From contig NZ_JANHAW010000002.1 of the NCBI RefSeq assembly GCF_024464595.1, positions 558,001-622,000 of the forward strand: 64,000 bases of DNA. Direction: 5' to 3'. Positions 17,003 to 25,071 of the stretch are shown piece by piece. The notes under the pieces were generated by a model, which was not told where the DNA came from, did no database searches, and was given only the letters and a program-made list of their open reading frames with translations. Numbering within the stretch: the first letter of the stretch is position 1; each line of letters starts with the position of its first letter. Both the position numbers and the translations under genes were made by a program. The stretch comes from Halobellus litoreus (GTDB lineage: Archaea; Halobacteriota; Halobacteria; Halobacteriales; Haloferacaceae).

Positions 17003-19858
17003 TCAGTCCCAGAACGACTGCGTCCGCGCGTACTGCCGCTCCTGTTCGAGGATGTCGCGGTAGAAGTCGGCCTCGTCCTCCCGGAGTTTGCCGATGATCC
17101 GAGCCGCGGTCTGCGGCCCGACGCCGCGCCCGGCGAGTGCGATCACGGCCTGCTTGCCGTGGCTCTGGACGAGACTCGCCGAGCGGTAGGCGCGCTCGAC
17201 GAGGCGCTCCGCCTCGCTGTCGCGCTCGTCGGGGTCGGCCCGGACCGCCGCGGGCGTCTCCTCGTCCCAGGGGTTCAGACAGGCGATTCGGGTCGCGCCG
17301 CACTCCGGGCACTCTGGCTGGTCTCGCACCCGGCGGACCTTCGTCTCGTGCTCCCAGTCCGAACAGTGCAGACAGAGCAGTCGGACGCGGTCGTTCCGAA
17401 TCCGCTCTTCGATCGCCTCGATCACGCTCGCGTCGGCGTTCTCGGGGACGAGCAGTTCGCGGCCGCTGGAGCGGCCGTCGACGCCGATCGGGGTCCGCTC
17501 CCGGGCGGTCTCCAGCGAGAGGGGGCTCTCGTCGTCGTGGAGTCGGTCGAGCAGGTCCGCCGTCGCCTCGACCGCGAGGTCGACGTGGAAGACCTCCCGG
17601 ACGGCCTCGTCGTAGACGGGCGTGTCTTCGAGCGCGGCGAGCAGGCGGTCCGCGCCGAAGCGCTCCCGGCCCTGGTAGCGCTTGAGCGCGCCGAACTTCG
17701 CGGCGACCTGCGCGAGCGTGAACTTCAGCGCGTCGGAGTTTTTGAGCGCCAGTTCGAGGACGGCCTCGACGTGGGCCGGATCGGTCGTCTCCAGCACCTC
17801 GACGACGTCGCGGGCGGACGCCCGCGAGGAGACCTCCAGTTCGATTCGGTAGGGGCTTATCTCCATTCCCACCGACGTGCCGGTGCGCTGCCCGACGAGC
17901 GCGGCGAGCAGGCGGCCCAGCGTCTCGTTCACGCGGTGGCCGTAACAGCTGTTGAGCACGACCTGCCGGGCCTGCCCCTCGACGACGAGCCTGTCGGCCG
18001 TCGGGATCGGATGGCCGGCCTCGACCTGCCGCTCGATCGGGTCCAGGGCGGAAGCGAGCGTCTCCGTATCGGTCGGATACCGGGCCCGGAGGTCGCGGGC
18101 GACCGCCGCCCGCGACGCGCCGCTCTCGAACTGCCCGGCGGCGACGTCGCGGATCTCGCCCACCTCGTTGGCGACGGCGGCCGGGACGGGGATCTCCGAG
18201 CCGGTCCAGGAGGGGACCTCACCGCTGGGGTCCTCGATCGGCGTGACGTTCACCCGCGCCTCCTCGTCGTCGATGTCGTTGATGCGCCACATCTCGCCGC
18301 GCTGGACGAAGGCTGCACCGGGTTCGGCGAAGTTAACGACGAAGCGCTCGTCGAGCGTGCCGATCTGGCCCCGCGAGGAGATGTCGTGGACCTCGTAGGT
18401 CTCCTCGTCGGGGATCATCGAGAGGTTGGCGTAGAAGTACTGCCAGGTGCCGCCCGATTTCTCCAGGCGGTCGGCCTCCTCGTCGAGCCAGAGGAGGCGG
18501 TTCTTCGAGAGTTCTCTGACCACCTCGCGGAACGTCTCCGTCGCCAGATCCGAGAACGGGTAGGCCGCCGTCACGAGGTCGTAGGCCCGCCGCGCCGACA
18601 CCTCGCCCTCGTCCATCACGACGCCGACGATCTGGTTCGCCACGGTGTCGAGGCTGGCGTGGTGGATCCGCGCGGGTTCGACGTCTCCCGCTTCGGCGCG
18701 ACGGGCGATGGCGAGCGCTTCGAGGGTGTCGTCGGGAGAAGAGGTGACCAGCGTCCCCCGCGAGACCTCGTCGCGGCGGTGCCCCGCCCTGCCGACGCGC
18801 TGGAGGAGCCGCGAGACCTCTCTGGGACTGCCGTACTGGACGACGTGGTCGACGCGGCCAACGTCGATGCCGAGTTCCATCGATGAGGTACAGACGAGCG
18901 CGTCGAGATCGCCGGATTTGAACCGGTCCTCGACGTCGATTCGGACGTCCTTCGAGAGCGAGCCGTGGTGGACCTCGATCGGCTCGCCGAGCGTCTTGAA
19001 CCGCGAGCCCAGCGCCTCGGCGGTCTGCCGCGTGTTGACGAACACGAGCGTCGATTCGTGGTCGCGGACGACGTCTCGGATCACTCGAACGTGGCTCGCG
19101 ATCTCGTCGTCGGTGGCGAGTCTCCCGGCCAACTGCTCGTCCTCGGGCGTGGTCTCGGGACGGGTGACCGTGAACGAGACGTCGCTGCCGACGTCGACCT
19201 CGACGATCTCGAACCCCCGATCGCCCGTCAGGAACTTCCCGACCTCTTCGGGAGAGCCGACGGTCGCCGAGAGGCCGATCCGCTGGAACGGCCCAGAGAG
19301 CGCCCGCAGTCGTTCTAAAGCGACGGTCAGTTGTGCCCCGCGCTTCGCGGAGGCGAGTTCGTGGACCTCGTCGACGACGACGTGGCGGACGTCCGAGAGG
19401 GCGCGACGCAACTTCTTGCCCGTCAGCATCGCCTGCAGCGTCTCCGGCGTCGTCACCAGGACGTCCGGCGGGTCGTCGGCCTGCTTGCCGCGCTGGTACT
19501 GCGTCGTGTCGCCGTGGCGGACGTCGATCTCGACGTCCAACTCCTCGCCCCACCACTCCAAGCGCTGGCGCATATCCCGATTGAGCGCCCGCAACGGGGT
19601 GATGTAGAGCGCCGAGAGCCCCTCGCGTTCCTCGGGGTCCGAGCGAACGATGGCGTCGAGCACGGGGAGCATCGCCGTCTCCGTCTTGCCCGTTCCGGTG
19701 GGCGCGATCACGAGGGCGTTCTTTCCGGCCGCGAGCGGCGGAATAGCGCGGCGCTGCGGCTCCGTCGGCGTCTCGAACCCGCGGTCGGACAGCGCCGCCC
19801 GGACCGACTCGCCGAGCGAGGTGAAGGCGTCCATCCCCCGCGACGCGCCCTCTGACAT
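17003..19858 (-). CDS. Lhr-type superfamily 2 ATP-dependent helicase
   Basis: 951 residues. Walker A APTGTGKT (about 52-59), VDEVHEL (about 148-154), SATVGSP (motif III) and the helicase C motif RVGRAGHRRDEV are clear. After the two RecA domains come the winged-helix and the Lhr core, then two Cys pairs (CLHC about 829-832, CPEC about 849-852) likely forming a zinc site, and a C-terminal helix-hairpin-helix-like segment (GRGVGPQTAARIIG). Lhr2-type helicases unwind DNA or RNA:DNA in repair and recombination. It converges with cdc48, 16 bases between stops. Confidence 0.92.
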   Translation of the reverse strand: MSEGASRGMDAFTSLGESVRAALSDRGFETPTEPQRRAIPPLAAGKNALVIAPTGTGKTETAMLPVLDAIVRSDPEEREGLSALYITPLRALNRDMRQRLEWWGEELDVEIDVRHGDTTQYQRGKQADDPPDVLVTTPETLQAMLTGKKLRRALSDVRHVVVDEVHELASAKRGAQLTVALERLRALSGPFQRIGLSATVGSPEEVGKFLTGDRGFEIVEVDVGSDVSFTVTRPETTPEDEQLAGRLATDDEIASHVRVIRDVVRDHESTLVFVNTRQTAEALGSRFKTLGEPIEVHHGSLSKDVRIDVEDRFKSGDLDALVCTSSMELGIDVGRVDHVVQYGSPREVSRLLQRVGRAGHRRDEVSRGTLVTSSPDDTLEALAIARRAEAGDVEPARIHHASLDTVANQIVGVVMDEGEVSARRAYDLVTAAYPFSDLATETFREVVRELSKNRLLWLDEEADRLEKSGGTWQYFYANLSMIPDEETYEVHDISSRGQIGTLDERFVVNFAEPGAAFVQRGEMWRINDIDDEEARVNVTPIEDPSGEVPSWTGSEIPVPAAVANEVGEIRDVAAGQFESGASRAAVARDLRARYPTDTETLASALDPIERQVEAGHPIPTADRLVVEGQARQVVLNSCYGHRVNETLGRLLAALVGQRTGTSVGMEISPYRIELEVSSRASARDVVEVLETTDPAHVEAVLELALKNSDALKFTLAQVAAKFGALKRYQGRERFGADRLLAALEDTPVYDEAVREVFHVDLAVEATADLLDRLHDDESPLSLETARERTPIGVDGRSSGRELLVPENADASVIEAIEERIRNDRVRLLCLHCSDWEHETKVRRVRDQPECPECGATRIACLNPWDEETPAAVRADPDERDSEAERLVERAYRSASLVQSHGKQAVIALAGRGVGPQTAARIIGKLREDEADFYRDILEQERQYARTQSFWD

Positions 19859-19948
19859 CGGTGGGACTACCGGCGCGAGCGGATTAAGCGCAGCGTTCGA
19901 CCGCGGCTGGACGACCGGAACACAGCGGCCCGGGCACGTAGCGAAGCC

Positions 19949-20074
19949 TCACTCCCCGAGGAATCGGAGCACGCCGCCGACGGCCGCGACGAGAGCGCCC
20001 GTGATGAAGGTACCCGGGAGCGGGAGTGCGAAGAGCAGTCCACCGGCCAGCACCACTTTCGTCGACGTTCTCAT
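19949..20074 (-). CDS. 41-residue membrane microprotein
   Basis: MRTSTKVVLAGGLLFALPLP then GTFITGALVAAVGGVLRFLGE. One or two hydrophobic segments with a Pro-Gly break; a positive N-terminus suggests an inside orientation. Similar short proteins are conserved in haloarchaea by recollection; function unknown. Confidence 0.6.
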   Translation of the reverse strand: MRTSTKVVLAGGLLFALPLPGTFITGALVAAVGGVLRFLGE

Positions 20075-20197
20075 AGGGACGATTCCGTCCAGAGAGTGAA
20101 AAGGGGAACGCCGGTCACTCCCGCGGCCGATCGTTTCGGCCGCAGCCGACCTCGATGGCGGCGGAGACGTTTTCACCGCGGAGACGGATGCCGAGAC

Positions 20198-20458
20198 GTG
20201 ACTCCCCGAACTGCCTTCTGGACGGCCCTCCTCGCCTACGGCGTCCTCACGCTGGCGTCGGCCGCGGGAGCGCTCCGGATCGCGAGTCCCGGATCGGTCG
20301 CGAGCGTCGCCGCCGGCGTCCTCCTCGTCGCCAGCGCCGGATACGCGCTCTGGCGTCCCGACCGCGCCGGCGGCCCAGATGAGTGGAACCTCGTCGTCGC
20401 CGCGGCCGTCGGCGGGGCGGTCCTCTACGCGCTCGGCCTCCTCGTCGGCGCGCTTTGA
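20198..20458 (+). CDS. 86-residue membrane protein of unknown function
   Basis: Starts at GTG and reads MTPRTAFWTALLAYGVLTLA, with three predicted membrane spans (about 7-25, 31-49 and 62-84). No family recognised with certainty. Divergent from the 41-residue microprotein. An in-frame upstream ATG at 20096 would add an Arg-rich, non-acidic stretch and is unlikely. Confidence 0.6.
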   Translation: MTPRTAFWTALLAYGVLTLASAAGALRIASPGSVASVAAGVLLVASAGYALWRPDRAGGPDEWNLVVAAAVGGAVLYALGLLVGAL

Positions 20459-20492
20459 GCGATGAGCGCCAGCGCCTCTACGCTCCGTCGGA

Positions 20493-21302
20493 TCAGACGG
20501 AGCGGTACGGTCCCAGCCGGGTCCCGTCGAGGAGGAACGCCTCCGTCTCCTCCTCGACGAGGGCGGCGGGGAGGAACGGCGACAGAAAGCCCTGGCCGTC
20601 GACGTTGACCCAGGTCCCTCCGGAACGATCGTTGAACGCCGGGAAGACCACGATTTCGGGATCGCGCCAGTCGAGATCGGCGACGTCGACTCCCAGGTGC
20701 TCGGCGAACGGCTCCGGACGGAGCGGGCCGCGGAGCCACGCGCGTTCCTTGCGCCCGCCGCCGACGCTGTCTTCGAGTCGGACGGCGGGGTGCTCGTGGC
20801 CGACGCAGACGACGTCGCTCTCGACGACCTCGCGGGCGGGCCAGGTGTGGCCGTGGACGAACCCGACGCGACCCAGTCTGCTCCCGCCGCTGTCGGTGAT
20901 CCGGAGTCGGTCGTCGTCGATCGATTCGAACCGCGCCGGGACGCCGACGTCGTGGTTGCCGCGGACCAGCGTCACGGGGGCGCGGTCGAGCAGGGCTTCG
21001 AGGAGTTCGTCGAGCTCCTCGGCCTCCGCGTCGTTCGACCCGCCGATACGGTGGCCCAGGTCCCCGAGCACGACGAGCCGATCCGGGGCGATCCGATCGA
21101 GGAGGCCGAGCAACCGAACTCGACGGACGGCCGCGTTGCTCTCCAGTTCGACGCCGCGCTCGTAGCGCAGGCCGGCCTCGATGCCGGCGTGGTAGTCGGC
21201 GACGACGAGCGCCCGCTCACCGCCGATCCGAGCGGTCGCCGCGGGCTCGCCCGGGATTGGCTCGACGAGCGGGGCAGGACCGACGGAGTCGAGAGGCGAC
21301 AC
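20493..21302 (-). CDS. rpe: metallophosphoesterase of the rpa1 operon (Rpe)
   Basis: 269 residues. Calcineurin-like motifs DYHAGIE, LGDLGH, RGNHD and HGHTWP supply the dinuclear metal ligands. It begins at GTG 21302, two bases after the stop of rpap1, the same gene order as the rpa1-rpap1-rpe operon described in Haloferax volcanii, where Rpe is a predicted phosphoesterase accompanying the RPA single-strand-DNA-binding complex. Likely a nuclease or phosphodiesterase; substrate not shown by sequence. Confidence 0.88.
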   Translation of the reverse strand: MSPLDSVGPAPLVEPIPGEPAATARIGGERALVVADYHAGIEAGLRYERGVELESNAAVRRVRLLGLLDRIAPDRLVVLGDLGHRIGGSNDAEAEELDELLEALLDRAPVTLVRGNHDVGVPARFESIDDDRLRITDSGGSRLGRVGFVHGHTWPAREVVESDVVCVGHEHPAVRLEDSVGGGRKERAWLRGPLRPEPFAEHLGVDVADLDWRDPEIVVFPAFNDRSGGTWVNVDGQGFLSPFLPAALVEEETEAFLLDGTRLGPYRSV

Positions 21303-21304
21303 GC

Positions 21305-23089
21305 TCAGATCGATTTCAGCGTTCCCTCGTTGGGCTCGTAACACATCCCGCTCATCAGCGCCTCTTGGATGGCGTCCTCGACATCGTCGGGGTCCGCGCC
21401 GTACTCCTCGACGACGCTCGCGACGACGGCCTCGCGGTCGGCCCCGTCGCCGTCGTCCAAGTCTGCCATCACTGAGACGGCGGCGTCTTCGAGGTCGACG
21501 TCCGCGGCCGAGGCGTCACCGCCCGCCTCGACCTCCGATGCCGACGGGGCTTCGTCCGCCTCGTCGTCGACGCCGACGGCTGTGTCGTCGCCGGCGTCGC
21601 CGGGCGCGCGCCCGTCATCCGTCTCTGTCTCGATCTCGGACTCCAGTTCGTCGACGTCGGGCACGTCGATGTCGGCCTCCCCGGGCTCGTCGACCTCGTT
21701 GCCGGTCTCGAACTCCGTGCCGTACTCGGCCTCGATCTCGGCGCGCTCCTCCTCGTCGAGTTCGTACATCTCGTCGTCGGCGATGCCCGCTCCGGCGTCG
21801 GCCGAGGCGGCGTCCGCCTCTGTTCCGAAGTCTCCGAGGCCGCCGGACGCCGAATCGTCTCGGTCCTCACTTGGCGATTCGGCGGCGCTCTCCTCGGGGC
21901 CGGAGTCCGGCTCCTCGACGGACGACGTCGTCGGTTCGGCGGCGCTAGCCGAATCCTCGATGGCAGACTCGCTCTCCTCGTCGACGACGCTTGGCGAGTC
22001 AGTATCGCTCGGCGAGTCGGTATCGCTCTGCGAGGCGACGTCGCTCGGCGAGTCCGCATCGCTCACCGAGGCGTCGTCGCTCTCGGCGGCGACGTCCGTA
22101 GGCGGTGTTTCCGCTGCGGATTCCGTGGGTGGAGCGTCCCCCGCGGCGTCGCCGGGCGATGTCGCTCTCGGGACGTCGTCCAAACCGTCCGCCGCGGAAT
22201 CAGCCCCGCTCTCTGCTGGGGCCGTCGTCTCGCTACCCGCATCGACCGCCGTCTCCGCGGAAGCCGTTTCCGCGTCGCTATCGGTGACCCCGCCCGTGGC
22301 CGCCTCCGAAGGCGACGCCTCGCCGTCCACCGAGACCGCGGCGGCGGCGTCCCCGGGTGCCGCGGACGCCGCGGCGACCGCCGGCAGCGGGCCGAGTTCT
22401 CGCTCGCCGGGGTCGTCGGGCGCGGCGGTCGGTGCCTCGACGGCGTCGCGCTCGCCCGCGACGAGTTCGAGCGCCTGGACCGCCATCTCCCGGATGCCTT
22501 CGAGGTAGTGCTCGGTCGGTTCGTAGTGGTCGACCGCGAGCGCGACGCCCTGCGCGAGCGCGGATTCGACGCCGCGGGACTCGAGCGCCGCGGTCAGGTC
22601 CTCGCCGCGGACGTCCAGTTCCAGCGCCGCGGCGGTCGTCGCGACGCGTTCGAGTGTCGCCTCCGCGGCGGCGACGACCCAGCGGTCGCGCGTGTCGGCG
22701 TCGACCTCGTTGAGGCTCTCGGGCCTGACGGAGGTGAAGATGCGGTCGGAGTCCTCCGGTTGGTACGTCCGCGCCTTACCCGTCAGCGAGACGAAACACG
22801 GCGGCGTGGCCCGATCCAGGAAGTTCATCGCGTCCGGTTGGTACTGCCCGGCGTAGGAGACGAACACGCCGGTCGGGTCGGCGATCCGCCCCCGGAGGAT
22901 CTCCTCGTTGACCTGTTCGACCTCCGTGAGCGCGCCGACGGCGAACAGCCGGTTGACGCGCGCGCCGGTGGGCGTCACGACGTAGTTCGGCGCGCGCTCG
23001 TCGTCACCCTCGGAGTACGACAGCGTCGCGTCGTCGAACTCGGCGGCGAAGAGGCGCCGCGCGACCTCCCGCCCCTGGGGCGCGTCGCT
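21305..23089 (-). CDS. rpap1: RPA-associated protein (Rpap1/COG3390)
   Basis: About 595 residues (the ATG at 23092-23090 overlaps the rpa1 stop). The conserved N-terminal domain (1-215) begins MSDAPQGREVARRLFAAEF and includes VSYAGQYQPDAMNFLDRATP, typical of Rpap proteins that bind RPA. It is followed by a long acidic Ser/Asp/Ala-rich low-complexity region (about 215-540, containing SDTDSP repeats) and a short C-terminal winged-helix-like segment (VVASVVEEYGADPDDVEDAI), which resembles the tail of eukaryotic RPA32. Rpap proteins are required for RPA function in Haloferax. The acidic region is much longer than the folded part and makes this protein unusual in length. Confidence 0.88.
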   Translation of the reverse strand, partial: SDAPQGREVARRLFAAEFDDATLSYSEGDDERAPNYVVTPTGARVNRLFAVGALTEVEQVNEEILRGRIADPTGVFVSYAGQYQPDAMNFLDRATPPCFVSLTGKARTYQPEDSDRIFTSVRPESLNEVDADTRDRWVVAAAEATLERVATTAAALELDVRGEDLTAALESRGVESALAQGVALAVDHYEPTEHYLEGIREMAVQALELVAGERDAVEAPTAAPDDPGERELGPLPAVAAASAAPGDAAAAVSVDGEASPSEAATGGVTDSDAETASAETAVDAGSETTAPAESGADSAADGLDDVPRATSPGDAAGDAPPTESAAETPPTDVAAESDDASVSDADSPSDVASQSDTDSPSDTDSPSVVDEESESAIEDSASAAEPTTSSVEEPDSGPEESAAESPSEDRDDSASGGLGDFGTEADAASADAGAGIADDEMYELDEEERAEIEAEYGTEFETGNEVDEPGEADIDVPDVDELESEIETETDDGRAPGDAGDDTAVGVDDEADEAPSASEVEAGGDASAADVDLEDAAVSVMADLDDGDGADREAVVASVVEEYGADPDDVEDAIQEALMSGMCYEPNEGTLKSI

Positions 23090-24357
23090 CACGACCGCAC
23101 CTCCGCGAGCAGCGCGCTCGCACGCGCGGCCGGTTCCTCAGTCGAGCGCTCGAACTCGCCCGCCTCGACGCTCGCGCCGTAGTCGTCGACCGAGAGGTTC
23201 CCGCGCACGCGGTACTCACGGCCGACGATGCGCTCGCGGATCTCGTCGGCGACGACCTCCTTGTCCATCGCGTCGCGGGCGGCCGCCATCGCCTCGTCCA
23301 TCGTCCCGCCGTAGAGTTCCTCGGTGAGGTCGCGGTCGAGCACCGCCGTCACCGTGCCGGTGCCGTCGTCGACGATCGCCTTCACGCGCATATCGTCCTC
23401 GCCGTCGACGTCGCCGTGGCTCCGACACTGGCCGTTCTGGAGCACGCGGCCGCACTCCGGACAGCGCTCGATGAGCCCGGAGCCGTCGCGGACTTCGAGG
23501 ACATTGCCGACGAGTTCGACGTCGAAGAGGCCCCCGGAACCGACCGCCTCGGCGATGCCCATCCGCGGGGCCTCGTCGTCGACATCGACTTCCCGGGCCA
23601 GCGGCGTGACCGTCGTGAACTCCGAGAGGTTCACCTGCGGGACGCCGCGGAACTCCCGCACGTAGACGTCCTCGAAGCGGAAGTCGTGGCCCTCTCGGAG
23701 TTCCGAGCGGGCCTTCCAGTCGGTGAAGGGCAGCCGTCCGGTCTCGTCGGCGACGACGCCCGAGCGGATCGTGGTCTCGCCGTCCCGGCCGTCGATGACG
23801 CGCTCCTCGGATTCGAGGACGCGCACCTCGACGTTCCGGCCGCGGTCGCCAGACCGGAGGGAAACGAGGTCCGAGTCGCCGCCGACCTCGTAGGGGGTCT
23901 CGACGGGCGTCGTCTCGACGGCGACCGTCGAGGACTGACCGACGTTCAGTTCGGGCCGGCCGTCCCACTCGCGGACGCCGGCGTTACCGACGGTGATCGA
24001 GTCGCCGGGCTCGAACCCGAAGTCCTCCCACGCCGTGTAGGAGATCTTCCCGGTCTCGTCGGCGAACTCACCCTCGCGGATGACCTGTTCTTCGCCCTGG
24101 TACTGAATCGATCGCTGGCCGACCGAGAGCACCCGAACCGTCACGGTGACGTTCCCGTCCTCGGGCGTGACATCGGCGACGTCCTTCGTCGTCGGCGTCG
24201 CGTCGCCGCCGTCGCCGCCGTGCTTCCGGCGGATGCTCTGTTTGGCTTCGTCGATCGGTACACTGTACGACAGCAGGTTCTCCAGGTCGGATCGAACCTC
24301 CGCTTTGTCAACCCCGAGGGCGGAGGCGAGCTCCTCGGCGTGTTCGTCTACGTCCAT
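23089..24357 (-). CDS. rpa1: replication protein A (RPA1), single-stranded DNA-binding protein
   Basis: 422 residues: a short N-terminal helical domain (1-45), OB folds at about 60-150, 165-250 and 270-395, and a zinc finger CPECGRVLQNGQCRSHG inside the third OB fold (first Cys about 299). This is the haloarchaeal RPA1 architecture, binding ssDNA in replication and repair. The start MDVDEHAEELASALG is preferred over an ATG 15 codons earlier. Its stop overlaps the rpap1 ATG by four bases, and rpe follows. Confidence 0.93.
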   Translation of the reverse strand: MDVDEHAEELASALGVDKAEVRSDLENLLSYSVPIDEAKQSIRRKHGGDGGDATPTTKDVADVTPEDGNVTVTVRVLSVGQRSIQYQGEEQVIREGEFADETGKISYTAWEDFGFEPGDSITVGNAGVREWDGRPELNVGQSSTVAVETTPVETPYEVGGDSDLVSLRSGDRGRNVEVRVLESEERVIDGRDGETTIRSGVVADETGRLPFTDWKARSELREGHDFRFEDVYVREFRGVPQVNLSEFTTVTPLAREVDVDDEAPRMGIAEAVGSGGLFDVELVGNVLEVRDGSGLIERCPECGRVLQNGQCRSHGDVDGEDDMRVKAIVDDGTGTVTAVLDRDLTEELYGGTMDEAMAAARDAMDKEVVADEIRERIVGREYRVRGNLSVDDYGASVEAGEFERSTEEPAARASALLAEVRS

Positions 24358-24421
24358 CGTCGTCGAACCTACAGCCGCCTGGAATAAAAAGGGTCGCCGC
24401 AAGGGGCAGCCGAGTGGCCCG

Positions 24422-24757
24422 TCAGGCGTCGTCGTCGATCCGGCCCGACACGTAGACCACGAGCGCGAGCGGAATCCCGAGCACGATGGCGAGCGTCAGC
24501 CCACCGTAGGCCGCGAATCCGAGCGGGGTCGCGGGGAACGGGACGAGGAAGAGAAAGCGCGGGGGTTCGAGCCCCTCGACGAACGTGGCGATCAGGAACC
24601 CGGCGGTCGCGGTGACGAGGACGAGTATCAGGTACAGCCCGACGACGAGCCGGGGACCGGCATAGCCGGCGCGCGGTCGCCGTTCGGAGCCGGCGTCGCT
24701 CGGAACGTCGCCGCGCCGCTGGCCTTCCTCGACGTCCGGGGAGTCTCGCTCGCTCAC
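24422..24757 (-). CDS. small membrane protein (DUF7520-like)
   Basis: 111 residues from GTG: a charged N-terminus (SERDSPDVEE), then two membrane segments (about 35-57 and 78-103) separated by EGLEPPRFLFLVPFPATPLG. In haloarchaea such proteins cluster with cytochrome oxidase genes, as here (coxA begins about 2 kb away). Probably an oxidase assembly or accessory factor; inference only. Confidence 0.65.
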   Translation of the reverse strand: MSERDSPDVEEGQRRGDVPSDAGSERRPRAGYAGPRLVVGLYLILVLVTATAGFLIATFVEGLEPPRFLFLVPFPATPLGFAAYGGLTLAIVLGIPLALVVYVSGRIDDDA

Positions 24758-24842
24758 GTCGAAAGCTGACGTGTGGACGCGGTTAAGCGACCCGCTCTCG
24801 ACCGACCGACGCACCTTTGAGCACGCGCCACGAATCACGTGT

Positions 24843-24926
24843 ATGAGTGATGGAGACCTGCTCGGAGTCGTTCTCGGAGCAATCGCGATCCTGATGTTCG
24901 CCACCGGACTCTTTCTCGCGTTCTGA
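24843..24926 (+). CDS. 27-residue single-span membrane microprotein
   Basis: MSDGDLLGVVLGAIAILMFA then TGLFLAF and TGA. One hydrophobic helix covers nearly the whole peptide. A TATA-like ACCTTTGAG (about 24811-24819) is centred 28 nt before the ATG, giving a leaderless message. The position between cox-associated genes suggests a small oxidase-related subunit, but this is inference. Confidence 0.55.
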   Translation: MSDGDLLGVVLGAIAILMFATGLFLAF

Positions 24927-25071
24927 TCCCGTCGACGATCGTCGGGAGTCGGCGGCGATCGATCGCCGCGGTTCGGGCTGAACGTGGCCGTCGGCTCAGA
25001 CCGGATCGACTCTCCGCGATAGTGCCGTCAAAAACGTCGAAAGCGTCGAAAAGAGGCGGTTCCTGCGCCAG

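Noticed and set aside
16937-18886. 649-codon open frame on the plus strand
   Set aside because: Antisense to the Lhr-type helicase, no recognisable domains, composition typical of a GC-rich shadow.
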